Below are positions 1-10,600 of a stretch of DNA of 64,000 nucleotides, piece by piece. Location: the NCBI GenBank assembly GCA_045648505.1, contig JAZROD010000019.1, positions 9,390 through 73,389 on the forward strand. The letters are read 5' to 3'. The notes under the pieces were generated by a model, which was given only the letters and a program-made list of their open reading frames with translations, was not told the origin of the DNA and ran no database searches. A program made the translations under genes and the position numbers. Numbering within the stretch: the stretch's first letter is position 1; every line of letters starts with the position of its first letter. This DNA is from RGIG8700 sp045648505. Lineage in GTDB: Bacteria > Bacillota > Clostridia > RGIG6154.

Positions 1-758
1 GAATGGCTAAAGCTATTAAAAAGAGCGGCAGAATCGCTGCTGAAGGTCTTGTTGACATCGTTGTTGAAAACGGCGTTGCAGCTATGATCGAAGTTAACTC
101 AGAAACAGACTTCGTTGCTAAAAATGACGAATTCGTTTCTATGGTTAAAGATTTCGCTAAACAGGTTATCACAGAAAACCCTGCAGATGTTGAAGCTCTT
201 CTTGCTTCTTCAATCGGCGGTGCTACTGTTAAAGATATCTTAACAGAAAAAATCGCTAAAATCGGCGAAAACATGAACTTAAGAAGATTTGCTCGTTTCG
301 AAGGTAATGTAGTTGACTACATCCACATGGGCGGTAAAATCGGTGTTATGGTTAAAGTAGAAGCTGACCTTTCAAACGAAGCTGCAGTTGCTGCTGCAAA
401 AGACGTTTGTATGCAGATCGCTGCTATGAACCCAACATACATGGACAAATCAGTTGTTCCTGCTGAAGATGTTGAAAAAGAAAAAGGCTTCATCATCGCT
501 CAGATGAAAGAAGATCCAAAGAATGCTAACAAACCAGAAAACATTCTTGAAAAAATGGTTGAAGGTAAAATTGGTAAATTCTTTGAAGAATCATGTCTTC
601 TCCAGCAGAAATTCGTTAAAGACGACAAGACATCAGTTGAAAAATATCTCGCAGCTAACGGTGTTAAACTCGTTGACTATGTAAGATTTGAAAAAGGCGA
701 AGGTCTTGAAAAGAAAGAAGACGATTTTGCAGCTGAAGTTGCTAGCATGGCGAAATAA
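1..758 (+). CDS. tsf: Elongation factor Ts, 3' part (5' end outside window)
   Basis: EF-Ts is the nucleotide exchange factor for EF-Tu in the cytoplasm. The frame is already open at base 1; the first in-window ATG is internal, because the N-terminal UBA-like domain (about 50 residues) is missing. The visible part begins in the linker (KSGRIAAEGLV) and runs into the core domain with the family motif EVNSETDFVAKN and a C-terminal repeat (KFVKDDKTSVEKYL). Codon use is strongly biased, as in a highly expressed gene. rpsB is expected upstream. A hairpin terminator follows directly. Confidence 0.97.
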   Translation, partial: MAKAIKKSGRIAAEGLVDIVVENGVAAMIEVNSETDFVAKNDEFVSMVKDFAKQVITENPADVEALLASSIGGATVKDILTEKIAKIGENMNLRRFARFEGNVVDYIHMGGKIGVMVKVEADLSNEAAVAAAKDVCMQIAAMNPTYMDKSVVPAEDVEKEKGFIIAQMKEDPKNANKPENILEKMVEGKIGKFFEESCLLQQKFVKDDKTSVEKYLAANGVKLVDYVRFEKGEGLEKKEDDFAAEVASMAK

Positions 759-766
759 TTAAATTA

Positions 767-797
767 AACTCTTGCGGTTTTCCGCAAGAGTTTTTTT
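767..797 (+). terminator. Rho-independent terminator after tsf
   Basis: The arms at 767-777 and 782-792 pair perfectly around a TTTT loop and are followed by a T run. The neighbouring gene converges on this site from the other strand and its stop codon overlaps the T run, so the hairpin may serve both. Confidence 0.9.
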
Positions 798-1602
798 ATT
801 TTCCTTCTCTCATACTATAGAAGAGATATTGTTGTGCGTAACCTGCAAGATTGCCAAAGTTTTCCTTTGCAAATTCATTTATTGCTTTTGGGGTTAAATT
901 TTCAAATCCATAAAGAGTTGTCAACACCTTTTTCATCCATACGTCAGTTGGAAAAACCTCTCCCCTTGCTGCAGAAAATAACAAAATACAATCTGCAACC
1001 TTTGGCCCTACTCCTTTTATTTTGCTTATTTCATTTCTCGCTTCATCTATTGGCGCATTGAAGATAACATCTTTATCAATTTTTCCCTGTGCTATTTTTT
1101 GTGATGCATCAATTATATAAGAATCTCTGTACCCTGCTTTTAGGAACGCTAACTCTTCAGGCGACTTTTCTGCAAGAATTTCAGCTTTGGGGAATGCATA
1201 ATACTCCCCTTCTATTTGTTCTCCAAATTTTCTGCTTAAAGCTTCAATAATATTCTTTATTCTTGGAATATTGTTATTTTGTGATATTATAAATGAAATT
1301 ACTGTTTCATAAAAGTCTTGTCTTAATATTCTTATACCGTCGCCTGCTTTAATTGCATTTATCATTATGTCGCTGTTTGAAATCTTTTTTATAATATGAG
1401 CATAATCTGTGTTAAGGTCAAAATACTCGTTCCAGAAAGGTGAATCATCGTTAATTTCAACAGAGGTTTTATTCTGTATTACTGTTACAACTTTGGAATT
1501 GACTACACCGGTATAGCTTCCATCGGGGGTTTCATTCCACCTGAAGCATTGTCCGCAATCAAAAGTTTGTTTTATGTTAAAATTTTCTGTTGTTATTATC
1601 AC
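796..1602 (-). CDS. ogg: 8-oxoguanine DNA glycosylase / AP lyase (OGG1 type)
   Basis: Base-excision repair enzyme that removes 8-oxoguanine and cleaves the abasic site. The N-terminal OGG domain is followed by a helix-hairpin-helix-GPD fold: IKGVGPKVADCILL carries the catalytic lysine near residue 200, and FPTDVWMKKVL the catalytic aspartate near 220. Length about 268 residues fits bacterial OGG1 types. Start: the in-frame ATG (1606-1608) and GTG (1609-1611) lie inside the sequence GAGGTGAT (1607-1614), which looks like the Shine-Dalgarno itself. GTG at 1600-1602, four bases downstream, is therefore the best start; 1608 is the alternative. Confidence 0.9.
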   Translation of the reverse strand: MIITTENFNIKQTFDCGQCFRWNETPDGSYTGVVNSKVVTVIQNKTSVEINDDSPFWNEYFDLNTDYAHIIKKISNSDIMINAIKAGDGIRILRQDFYETVISFIISQNNNIPRIKNIIEALSRKFGEQIEGEYYAFPKAEILAEKSPEELAFLKAGYRDSYIIDASQKIAQGKIDKDVIFNAPIDEARNEISKIKGVGPKVADCILLFSAARGEVFPTDVWMKKVLTTLYGFENLTPKAINEFAKENFGNLAGYAQQYLFYSMREGK

Positions 1603-1655
1603 TTTCATCACCTCGTTAAAATTTTACTACATCTTCACTTCTTTTTCAAGGAGAT

Positions 1656-1684
1656 TTGACAAAAAAGATAACATAAGCTATAAT
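1656..1684 (+). promoter_or_regulatory. Consensus sigma-A promoter for the LamG lipoprotein
   Basis: TTGACA (1656-1661), a 17-base spacer and TATAAT (1679-1684) match the vegetative consensus at every position. The SD AAAGGAG (1695-1701) sits six bases before the ATG at 1708, giving a very short leader. Confidence 0.9.
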
Positions 1685-1707
1685 CATTCTGTTGAAAGGA
1701 GAATTGT

Positions 1708-2832
1708 ATGAATAAATATATTTTAACTGTTTTTATTTTACTTACAGTAATATTATGCGGATGTGAAAGCACAGAACAAGACAACACATCTCCCATTTCC
1801 CAGTTCAGTTTTGAAACATCTCTTGAAGATACTAATAAAGAGCATACACTTATTCCATACGGTGAAATGTCATTTAATGTATGCGGAATTTCAGGTGGGT
1901 CTATTGCATTAGACGGTGGTTATCTTCAACTGGGCAACAGCAACGAACTTACTCTTAAAGACCAATTTACATATTCTGTATGGATAAATATCAATGATTT
2001 TATTTCATATAACCCTATTCTTTTTGGAAACGAATCAAGTTCAGGTGATATTTCAGGTGGTCCTTTAAGCATTTATTTTAACGAAAACTATTCTGCTTTA
2101 CAGTGCGACCTGACTTTTGTTACCAATGACACTCAATACAAGAGTCATTCATTTATTGCACAAAGTGTAACAACAATGGAAAACTTAAAACAACAATGGA
2201 CACATATTGTTGTTACTTTAAACAAAGATGTTGTAAAAATGTATATTGACGGAGCAAAGGTTTATGATCAGGCACTTCCTGAAGATTTCGGCTCATACAA
2301 AGAAATTGCAACAAACTCCAAGCCATACACCATCGGAAGAAGCGTCTACAGAAACTTTGATGCATCTTTAGATGAAATAAAAATATATGCTGTTGCTTTA
2401 TCTGAAGATAAAATCAAATCAATCTACGACTCAAAAATTGCTTCATACACAAACCTTTTAACCTTGAAAAAAGACAGTAATGAAATTAAAATCAATAAAA
2501 CAAGCTTTCAATTGTCAGCCCCTATTAATGTAGACAGTATAAGCGGTGATATTCTTATCCCTTTAAAAGCTTTTTGTGACTCTATGGGTGCAAGCTTAAG
2601 CTGGGACGGCAGTGATGGTCTTGGCAGACTTGATATTAGCTATAACAATCACAACGCTTCATTCTGGGTACTTAATTCAAACGCATCTTTCGACGGCAAG
2701 CACACAAAGATTTCACCTACTCCGCAGACTATAAACGAAATAGCTTATGTTCCGCTTACTGCCTTTGTGGAAAGTATCGGTGGAATAATCAAATATTCTT
2801 CACAGGAAGATACATACAAAATATACTACTAA
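1708..2832 (+). CDS. Surface lipoprotein with LamG-like and copper-amine-oxidase-N-like domains
   Basis: 374 residues. A signal peptide ends in a lipobox (VILCGC, Cys near residue 19), so the protein should be lipid-anchored outside the membrane. Residues about 30-235 look like a concanavalin A/LamG jelly roll (FTYSVWININDF, WTHIVVTLNKDVVKMYIDG, LDEIKIYAVALS). Residues about 260-374 resemble the repeat called copper amine oxidase N-terminal-like domain (ILIPLKAFCDSMGASLSW, AYVPLTAFVESIGG), common in secreted Clostridia proteins and not itself an enzyme. A carbohydrate- or wall-binding role is inferred. It forms a single-gene unit with its own perfect promoter and terminator. Confidence 0.85.
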   Translation: MNKYILTVFILLTVILCGCESTEQDNTSPISQFSFETSLEDTNKEHTLIPYGEMSFNVCGISGGSIALDGGYLQLGNSNELTLKDQFTYSVWININDFISYNPILFGNESSSGDISGGPLSIYFNENYSALQCDLTFVTNDTQYKSHSFIAQSVTTMENLKQQWTHIVVTLNKDVVKMYIDGAKVYDQALPEDFGSYKEIATNSKPYTIGRSVYRNFDASLDEIKIYAVALSEDKIKSIYDSKIASYTNLLTLKKDSNEIKINKTSFQLSAPINVDSISGDILIPLKAFCDSMGASLSWDGSDGLGRLDISYNNHNASFWVLNSNASFDGKHTKISPTPQTINEIAYVPLTAFVESIGGIIKYSSQEDTYKIYY

Positions 2833-2861
2833 AAAACTGAACCTTAAAGGTTCAGTTTTTT
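2833..2861 (+). terminator. Terminator after the LamG lipoprotein
   Basis: AAAACTGAACC and GGTTCAGTTTT pair around a short TTAAA loop, followed by T residues. The opposite-strand pseudogene ends in the same hairpin. Confidence 0.85.
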
Positions 2862-3441
2862 ATTGGCTTTGAATAAGGAATGAGAGATTTTATATTCCAG
2901 AAAAATGTTTCAGCTTTTCCATCATAATTTTTGATTGCACAATAAACAGAGCTATTGGCTTTTACATCAATCTCTGAAATCTTATACTTTTCATTTCCTG
3001 ATTCTATCATATTTAATTTTATATCATTATCTGTAAGGTTCTTAATTTCTGCAGTTTCAATTCCTTCTGTATCTGCGTATTTAAGAGTAATAGCATAAGT
3101 ATGGAATGCGTCTGCAGTTTTGTCTGCCTTAGGAATGATAATTTCTGTTAAATATACTGATTTAACTGAGCCATATGATGAATAGAAGACATATCCATTT
3201 CAACCCTGAAAGCAATAAAACTGCTATCGGTTTTAAATCGGACTCTGCCCTCTGAAGTACATGCGTGCTGTTCATATACTCCCATGCTGACAGTCTCTGC
3301 CACAACCTCAGGAATTTTTCTGAATTTTCCGTTTTCCTTAAAAATTCCACTGATGACAAAGTTGTCATATTCTGAAATATTATAAAATATCGTTTATTCC
3401 TCGTTAATATTTACCGAAGCCTTGTAAATATATTTCAGCAT
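2852..3441 (-). pseudogene. Decayed SGNH-hydrolase-like gene
   Basis: Read on the minus strand, an RBS (AAAGGGGGC, 3445-3453) precedes ATG at 3441. After 15 codons there is a TAA, yet the same frame continues with sensible protein (YNISEYDNFVISGIFKENGK, then GRVRFKTDSSFIAFRVEMDM) down to about 3165. This resembles the N-terminal sandwich domain of SGNH/GDSL hydrolases and parallels the protein at 55547-56620 (AGVRFAFKTNANKIAVKFRI). The frame then shifts; a second frame (SVYLTEIIIPKADKTADAF onward) runs to a TGA at 2852. So there is a nonsense mutation, a frameshift and, since the whole is only 590 bp, probably a large internal deletion. The second part is not recognised and could belong to another gene. 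Confidence 0.65.
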
Positions 3442-3513
3442 CTAGCCCCCTTTGATTTTACAATTCTAGCACATATTTTTTATTTATCAACAACTTTTTA
3501 AACTCTCAGGCAA

Positions 3514-3542
3514 ATCACAAAATATGCAAATAAACATACTAT
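3514..3542 (+). promoter_or_regulatory. Candidate sigma-E-type sporulation promoter of cotJ
   Basis: CATACTAT at 3535-3542 is close to the sigma-E -10 consensus (CATACANT); 14 bases upstream lies the weaker -35-like ATCACAA (3514-3520). It is 21 bases before the cotJA start. No sigma-A promoter is visible here. Known cotJ operons are mother-cell genes under sigma-E, which supports the reading. Confidence 0.55.
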
Positions 3543-3563
3543 GTAGAGAAGGGAGTTGTTTTT

Positions 3564-3740
3564 ATGGAAAATAATAATGCCTGCAAACAATGTGAAAGAA
3601 AATATGCACAGGCATATGTTATTTATCAGTCCCGTGGAGAAGATGTGTATGAGCCTTGCGAGGCACTTAAAAACGGCACTATATTCCCCACTTTAAATAT
3701 GCCTTACACTTTCTGGAGGTTTAATAATGCAAAAAAATAA
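3564..3740 (+). CDS. cotJA: Spore coat-associated protein CotJA
   Basis: 58 residues. Contains the CotJA signature VYEPCEALKNGTIFPTLNMP and a Tyr-rich N-terminal half with the pair CKQCERKYA. It belongs to the inner coat layer of the spore, made in the mother cell. SD AAGGGAG (3549-3555) lies eight bases before the ATG. The 3' end overlaps cotJB by 14 bases, so the genes are translationally coupled. Confidence 0.88.
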   Translation: MENNNACKQCERKYAQAYVIYQSRGEDVYEPCEALKNGTIFPTLNMPYTFWRFNNAKK

Positions 3741-3975
3741 TCTCTTAAAACAGATAATGGCATTTGAGTTTTGTCTTATAGACTTAACTCAATACCTCGA
3801 CACACACAGGGACGACAAAAATATGATTGCACTCTTCAACGAATATAAAGGCGTTTTAGATGAATTAAAATCAAAATATGAAGATATGTACGGTCCTCTC
3901 ACCCCAAAAACCACAGATAAAGATTATTGGAACTGGACAGATGGCCCATGGCCATGGGAAGGAGAATGCAGATAA
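3727..3975 (+). CDS. cotJB: Spore coat protein CotJB
   Basis: 82 residues with the hallmark C-terminus YWNWTDGPWPWEGECR and the helical N-terminal part LMAFEFCLIDLTQYLDTH-like of CotJB. It is part of the CotJ coat complex with CotJA and CotJC. SD GGAGG (3715-3719) precedes the ATG at 3727. Its stop overlaps the cotJC start by one base (TAATG at 3973-3977), so cotJC is intended to be the next translated frame. Confidence 0.93.
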   Translation: MQKNNLLKQIMAFEFCLIDLTQYLDTHRDDKNMIALFNEYKGVLDELKSKYEDMYGPLTPKTTDKDYWNWTDGPWPWEGECR

Positions 3976-4066
3976 TGTGGATATATCAGAAAAATCTTGA
4001 ATTCCCCGTAAATATAAAAACACCCGACCCAAGAATGGCAAAACTTCTCATCACACAATACGGTGG
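3975..4066 (+). CDS. cotJC: CotJC exon 1 (gene interrupted by the prophage)
   Basis: Encodes the first 31 residues of CotJC, MWIYQKNLEFPVNIKTPDPR through LLITQYGG, then breaks off inside the conserved YGGPxGELGA motif. In the integrated state the frame runs eight more codons into prophage DNA and stops at 4089-4091, giving a 38-residue stub. The remaining pieces lie at 44741-44833 and 52033-52417. CotJC is a manganese-catalase-fold coat protein, normally about 189 residues. Joining the three pieces at GG restores exactly 189 codons with no frame change. Confidence 0.95.
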
Positions 4067-4091
4067 AGCGTATTGCATTTACTATAATTGA
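4041..4091. other. attL of element 1 (prophage left junction)
   Basis: Left of the GG at 4065-4066 is cotJC; right of it is element DNA. The nine bases TACGGTGGA (4059-4067) recur at the right junction (44733-44741). The element arm carries GCATTT (4075-4080), three bases, then ATAATTG (4084-4090); the right junction has its inverted copy at the same distance (8 nt) from GG. Confidence 0.9.
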
Positions 4092-4143
4092 ATATATTGT
4101 CGAAAATGTGAGATGTATCACATAACGACTTACTCCTTTAATT

Positions 4144-4156
4144 GGTAAAATTTACC
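4144..4156. promoter_or_regulatory. Small palindrome upstream of the left-end regulator
   Basis: GGTAAAATTTACC is an odd-centred palindrome 24 bases before the start of the HTH gene at 4180. It is a possible operator for that protein; there is no direct evidence. Confidence 0.3.
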
Positions 4157-4179
4157 TGAATTTTATCAAGGAGAACATT

Positions 4180-4437
4180 ATGTCGAAAATACTTTCAAGA
4201 GCACTTGCAGATATTTTATACAAAACAAGGATGGAACTTGGCTTATCTCAAGAGAAGATGGCTGAAAAGTGCTGTAAATCTTATAGAGAATACAACGATT
4301 TAGAAAATGCCAAACGGTTACCTTCCATACAAACTTTTATAGATATTATAATTACTTGCGACATTAATGTCAACCTGATAATTCAAACACTTATTGAAAG
4401 AGGTTATATTCCAAATGACGACAGAAATTCAGCGTAA
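4180..4437 (+). CDS. XRE-family HTH regulator at prophage left end
   Basis: 85 residues, essentially one Cro/CI-type helix-turn-helix (RMELGLSQEKMAEKCCKSYR, DLENAKRLPSIQTFIDII). SD AAGGAG lies seven bases before the ATG. With the overlapping next gene it forms the only rightward unit at this end, directly inside attL, so it would be expressed in the same direction as the cotJ operon and perhaps from read-through of it. A role in controlling excision is possible but unproven. Confidence 0.8.
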   Translation: MSKILSRALADILYKTRMELGLSQEKMAEKCCKSYREYNDLENAKRLPSIQTFIDIIITCDINVNLIIQTLIERGYIPNDDRNSA

Positions 4438-4648
4438 GTATTCATATTCTTACAGAAAAGAGTGGCACGAAGATTTAGACGGTTATGTATCATACGGTAT
4501 TGAACTTTCTTCAGGTGAGTATCTGCTATCTTACTTCCCTGATGTCTTTCTTGATGAACAAGACGCTATCGACTTTGTTGAGCAATGCAATGAAGGTCAG
4601 GTTGAACCGTGTCACATCGAACAAGTGATTGAAGATGCTATTTTATAA
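4415..4648 (+). CDS. Small protein resembling DUF6514
   Basis: 77 residues from ATG 4415, overlapping the upstream regulator by 23 bases. Pattern YGIELSSGEYLLSYFPDVFL, then acidic helices ending VEPCHIEQVIEDAIL, recalls small Clostridia proteins of the DUF6514 type; function unknown. The open frame extends upstream to a TTG at 4394, but AGAGG (4398-4402) and the ATG at 4415 are preferred. A shared terminator follows. Confidence 0.6.
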   Translation: MTTEIQRKYSYSYRKEWHEDLDGYVSYGIELSSGEYLLSYFPDVFLDEQDAIDFVEQCNEGQVEPCHIEQVIEDAIL

Positions 4649-4682
4649 AACAAGAGGAGCTTTTCGCTCCTCTGTTTTATTT
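4645..4682. terminator. Bidirectional terminator between left-end unit and late operon
   Basis: GAGGAGC and GCTCCTC (4653-4673) pair around a TTTTC loop, with an A run before and T run after, so it can stop transcripts from both strands. It overlaps the stop of the giant late gene. Confidence 0.85.
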
Positions 4683-7600
4683 AAGAATATTATAGATTCT
4701 GTATGCTTGATTTATTGGTACGCCTATCTTTCTCAATCTTGCAATTTTTGCATCTCGTCCGCTTCCTTTTCCATCCTTTTGGCTTCCCATCACTTTGACT
4801 ACATAATAAAAAGTCCTTGTGTTTATAGAATTCTCTCCGAAGTTCTTTATATATGTATCATAACCCTCCTGCTGACTTTCTGTAAGGATAGAATAATAAT
4901 AATTATCCACACTACTGAAATCATATTGTGCTTCATTGTCTCCGAACAACGCTTTGTTTACTTCTTGTTTTTCTTCAGGAGAAAGACTGTTATCATTTGC
5001 AAGAGCTTCTCTCTTAATAACTGACATTTTAGGCTCGTAACCCCATTTTTCGTATACTTTTTTTGTTCTGCCATCAGTCATACCGAAAAACTTCTCGTAT
5101 TCAGCCTCTTTACTCACATCATCATGCACATCATAATCGTAATACAGTTTTGTAACCTTTTCAGGCGCAATACCGAAATCAATTAAATCCTGTGCTTTTT
5201 CTCTTTTTCCCTTATTGCCATCTTCACCCTTTGAGTAAAAGCTTATTTCAACTTTTGCCTTTTGTGATGGTGTAAGACCTTTGGATCTTTCAAGTGTTTC
5301 GTGAACAACCTGGTCTGTTGATTTAGAATTGTCCCCATCTGAAATACTTTTAGCCTTTCTTGCACTATTAATGGCATTATAGATGTCAGTATTCTTTGTG
5401 TTTTTATCCTTTATCATTTCTTTATATAACTCTGTCTGCTCTGATGTCAAACTTCCAAAGCCTTCATCAACCCATTTCCTTGCCCCTTCGGTTGCATTTT
5501 TGCCAAAAACTACACTTTGTGCTCCTGTCAACAAATCTCCTTCTATAGGATATTGCAATTCTTTTTCACCTTTGTTGTTGAGCTTATAACTGCCTCCTTT
5601 GGTATATGCACTCATGCCTTTTGCAGTTTTAGATATTTGGTTACCACCATAAGGCATTAAAAACATTGCCACAGTTCCTCCGAGTTCTTCGCTTAAAACT
5701 TGTGCCCTTTTCTTGTTGGATACTCCTTTTGCAAAAGACTTTCCTATTTTCCCAACATCAGGGAATGCCGAAGCAATAGGAAGCCTTGCATTATCAAGCT
5801 CAAGACCTGTAACACCACCTGCTAATCCTAATGCACCACCGGCAAACGGTAGATTTCCTCCGACATTGTCAATTACATTCACTGCTATATCAAGTCTTTC
5901 TTTTTTTCTTACCTCTTCAATAACCTTTACATCTCCATCACATAATGTCAGTAAAATATCAACACTATTATTGAGTTTTTTACCTGATACATCACCTACG
6001 AACTCATTTATCCAACCAATTGGATCAAGAGCAGGTCTTCTTCCGCAAATTTTCTCATAAACATCGTTAAATAAGTATGCACCGAGAACAAGTCTTATTA
6101 TTCCCAAAATAACATTGTCAACCACTTCTTTTGGAAAATCTTTAAACAAGTGTCTGATTTGATTGTTCGGTTCAACCTGAAATGCTGACAATATTTTTGC
6201 CGCAGGGTTCTTTCTACCAAAATATGTTGGAAGTGCACCCTTTGAGCGGTCCGCAATCAATCCTGCTGCATATTTGTCTGCTTCCTTAATTGCATCTGCA
6301 TCACTCATACCTTTTTTTATACATTGATGATATTTAGCTCTCCAAATTGTGCCTGATGTTAATTCGTCAACTATATTCATCGGTTTTGCTAACGCCTTTT
6401 CAATTTTAGAATCTTTTGCAAGTCTTTCACCTGAAAGAAATCTATTTGTCAAAAACACACTTCTTTCATCAAATCCATCTTTCTTGAAAATATTCTTTAC
6501 AGTTTGGTTATACCCAATAAGCATATTTATATCGCCAAGTGCCGCAGTTGCTTGATGCATAGGAATAAAGTTTGTGATGGCAGTAGAAAGATTTCCAAGT
6601 ACCATATTCTTTGCAAGTCTCTTACTCATTCCATTGATAACATTATAGAACCATCTTCCTATATCGCTTTCAAAGCTTCTGTCGTGCATCGACTTTTTGT
6701 TTGCAAGAAGGTTAGTATATTCAGTAAGATTATTAACATAATTACCGAGTGAAGTTATATCTCTCTCCCACGCTTTTTCAATAAGAGTTTCCCTTTCTTC
6801 ATCTGTTATGTTTGGATTGTCCCTTATAGAATCAATCTCATCTTTAACACCTTTTTCTGAATATTTATATCGAATCGCTCTTTCAAAAGCTCTCAAGTTC
6901 TGTATGTCATCAGTGTGGAATATAACATCTGAAACACCTTCAATATATTTTTGGAAACCTTCAATTGCATCATACTTTGTTTCGTTGGTGTTTCTTCTTT
7001 TTGTATGTTGCACCCAGGTAATGCCTGGCTTAAAGTTTTCAGTTCTTCCCGTAAGATCAGTAGGAAGCTCCGTAACATCAACATTTATTCCAAGAGCCTT
7101 TGCAATCTTCCCGGTAATATCATCTGTTCCCGTTTCCATAAAGTGAGGAAAATAATTTTTTCTGTATTCAACAGGTGCATATCCGTTTCTGATGCGGACA
7201 CTGTTCATTTCTTCAAAGAGTTCGTCATATATTTTATGGAATTCCTTAATACAATTATTTATCTTGTTATAATCAAGGTTAGGATTGCTCTCTTTGAATT
7301 CCACAAGACTACCTTTAAGATTGATAAGTCTGTCATTTTCATCGTCGGTAAGCTTTCTCTTTTTTGCCTTTGCTTCAAGGTCTGCAATATCCCCTTCAAC
7401 TTCGCCTATAAACTGTACTGCTTCCGACTCTGTGTTCTTATTGCCGTGTCGCACTCTTAAGTCTATATTCATATCACGAACTCTATCGAAGTAATTATGT
7501 TTGAATCTCGTTCTTTCAGCTTCGTGATCGTGAACAGGTGTAAAATATTTTTCAATAATCTTCTCTGCCTGTTTCTTATCCTTAACTATATCGTAAATAT

Positions 7601-10600
7601 TTCTCTCCTGTGTTTCTGTTGCATAACGAAGACCTCCAAGCACTTTTTTATCCTTCCAAAAGTCGGAAAGCTCAATCATCTTCATAGCAGCATCATTTTT
7701 ATTCTTACGAACCGCTTTTTTATGCTCTTCAACAATATTCTGCATAGCTCTTACAGGAGCCATCGCCTCATAAGCCTTCATAAGATTGTCCTTATTAAGT
7801 CCGTCAGGAATATATTTTGCAGATGCCGTTCTCTTACCCTTTAACATATCTTCAAGAACAGATTTTTCATCTTCTGTTAAAAGGATCTTGTTCATAACTT
7901 TTTCCGCTTCTTTTTGATATGCTTTAAGTTCATTATATACACTCTTCATTGAATCTGCATCAATTTCTGCCCCTGGTTTAACTTCTGCTTTTTCAAGAAA
8001 ATCATTAAAATGCTTTACTCCCCAAAGGTTATCTCTGAACTTATATACCGCTTCTTCAAATTCGTGTTTTAAGTCGCTTTTGAGTTCTTCTGTATTGTAG
8101 TATGTATCAAGAGTTGTTTCTGTTTTTCTTAAATCATCCGAAACTTCCATTATCTTGAGCATACGGTCAGAAGGTGCATATACAGTATCAGGGAACAAGG
8201 TCGGGTGCATCTCGTTAAGCTCCTGATATATACTGTCAACAGAGGTACCGTTTGTACTGCTTACGGAAAGTCTTCCCATATATCTTCTTATTTCTTTGAA
8301 GAAATCAGGAATGTCACTTGCATCCTCTTTATCAATATATATTTTGGTATTTCTTAAATAGTTTCTTAAATCTGCATACTCTTTATAAGCTTCATCGTTT
8401 ACCTTTTTACCATTCTTATATGCCTCTTCAAAAAGCCTGTCAATGGTTTCATCAGAAAGTTTGCCTGTTTTCATATACTCTGATGACATTTCCTGAATTA
8501 TAGGCTTTAAAAACTCTCTTGCAGTTCCCTGGCGGACAGACATAGCATCCGCAATATTTCTTACTGCTTCATTTTCATATCTTTCAAGTCTTGTTCTTGA
8601 TTTAGCAGTTGAATTATATTCAGGCGCATCTATTTTAGGTTCTGCCACATTTTTGAACAGTCCTGCATCAGCAGAGTCTATCTCTGTCTTCCACTTTCTG
8701 TCAAGTCCAAAATACCAACCGGTCTCTCTGAAGATTTCTGCCTGTGGTTCGCCTTTAAGATTCATTCGTCTCGCCTCTGCCAATGTTTTATTATTAGCAA
8801 CAACTGATGTCTCTCCACCTAAAAGATGTTGGCTTCCATCTTTTCCCTGTGCATTATTCTGACCTTTTTGCATATCATTATTATTGACAATAGCCCCTTG
8901 ATGTGGTATATTGTTCTTGGAAGCTTTCCCATTTTTTCGAGCGCCTCCCTTCGGGGAGGAAGAGCCACTAACAGGGAAGCTTCTTTTTTGCATCTTCCCT
9001 ATATTATATATAGACTTTATCTCTCCATTTTTTCCAATCGACACATCTAATTTATAATATGTTCCGTCAAAATCTCTGAAGAAAGCATTTTTATATGTAA
9101 ACCCATCCTTTGCGAAATCATGATTCTTTTTATCATCCTTATATTTATCATTTCCTTTTAACAGTTGTGCTATTTCATCGATATGACTTCCTGCAGTAAG
9201 CTTTGTTGCATATTCATCATCTGTCATTAACCTTTTTGTTCCATCAGGCATTGGTATTTCATTTCTACTTCCTAACTTCCAAGCTGTCTTTGCAGTTATT
9301 GTCAATACATTACCGTCTTCGGAAGTTACTTTTACATCATTTCCCTTTCTGATTTCATCATTAACATAATTCTCAAGGTCTGCTCCCCAAGAATCAGGAT
9401 CACTTGAAAACATAACTTGTCTGTCTGCTTGAACATACCTTCTGCCATCAGGAAGAGTTTCTATCGCATACTTTTTCTCTACGCTTCCTCTTTCCGAAAA
9501 CTGCACGTTCCCCTCATCATCAATATAAGGTCCGGTGTTTGTGTTGCCTCTGACTACCGCTTCCGTAAATGTCATCTTTCTGTTTTCAGCGAGCGCCTTT
9601 TCAAAAAGGTTTATAGCTTTTTCTACATCGGTAAGGTTTGCTTCTTTCCCCTGAAGCTTGTTTTTGATGTTTGTATAGGCTTTTTTAAGAGCATTATATA
9701 TTCTTGTCGCAACATTTCTGTTTTCTTTTACTATTCTTTCAACAACACCTTCATTTGAGAGCTGTGTTTTTGTAAATTCTGCCACAAGTTCTTTTTCAAG
9801 AAGGTCAGTCCCCTGAGCTTTATCTCCGTACTCTGCAGATTTTGAAGACATAGCCTGATTATAAGCATCTGTATTTCTTCCGCCGTACATTATATTAAGT
9901 GCAATATCTCTGTAAGCATCATAAACCTCTGTATTTTCAAGAGCATGTGTAACCTCGTGATATGCAACAAGAGCATCCTCAACGCTTCCCATTTCTGAAC
10001 TGTTAATTCGTATGGTTCCGTCCGCATCTGTTTCACCGAGATTTTTCATATACTTCTTGTTTCCATTTTCGTCTGTAACTTCAACAGGTGCTAAATCCTC
10101 AATCGCAATGTTAGCACCACCAGCTTTTGAAAGATTACTAACCATCTTTACAGCTTCAGGATTTAACTCTTTACCTGAATTTATTACTACCTGTCCTTTC
10201 CCTTCTGATGCAGCTCTCATTGTACCAAGAGCAACAGAACCTGAAGACATAAGGCCACCCGATATCAAACCTGAAAGACCTGCCATCTGTGGATCTGTTA
10301 AAAAGAATTTCTTGTTTGCCATCTCATAAGCTTGTTCCGTGCTCTTGCCATTTTCTACAAGCTCGTTCACATACTTCATATAATCGCTTTTTTCGCCCAT
10401 TATAATTATGTCCGCCATAGTACTTGCATAACTGTTAACAGTTTCCTCACCATATTCTGCAACTGCCTGTGAGCCTATTCTACTTACAAGGAACTTGGTT
10501 ACATCTGCTTTTGACATATTCTTAAGACCTTTTGCCCCTGCAAATGTTTTTGTAAGTTCATCAAAAGGTAATTTTTCAGTAAAGTATTCAATAGTACCGC

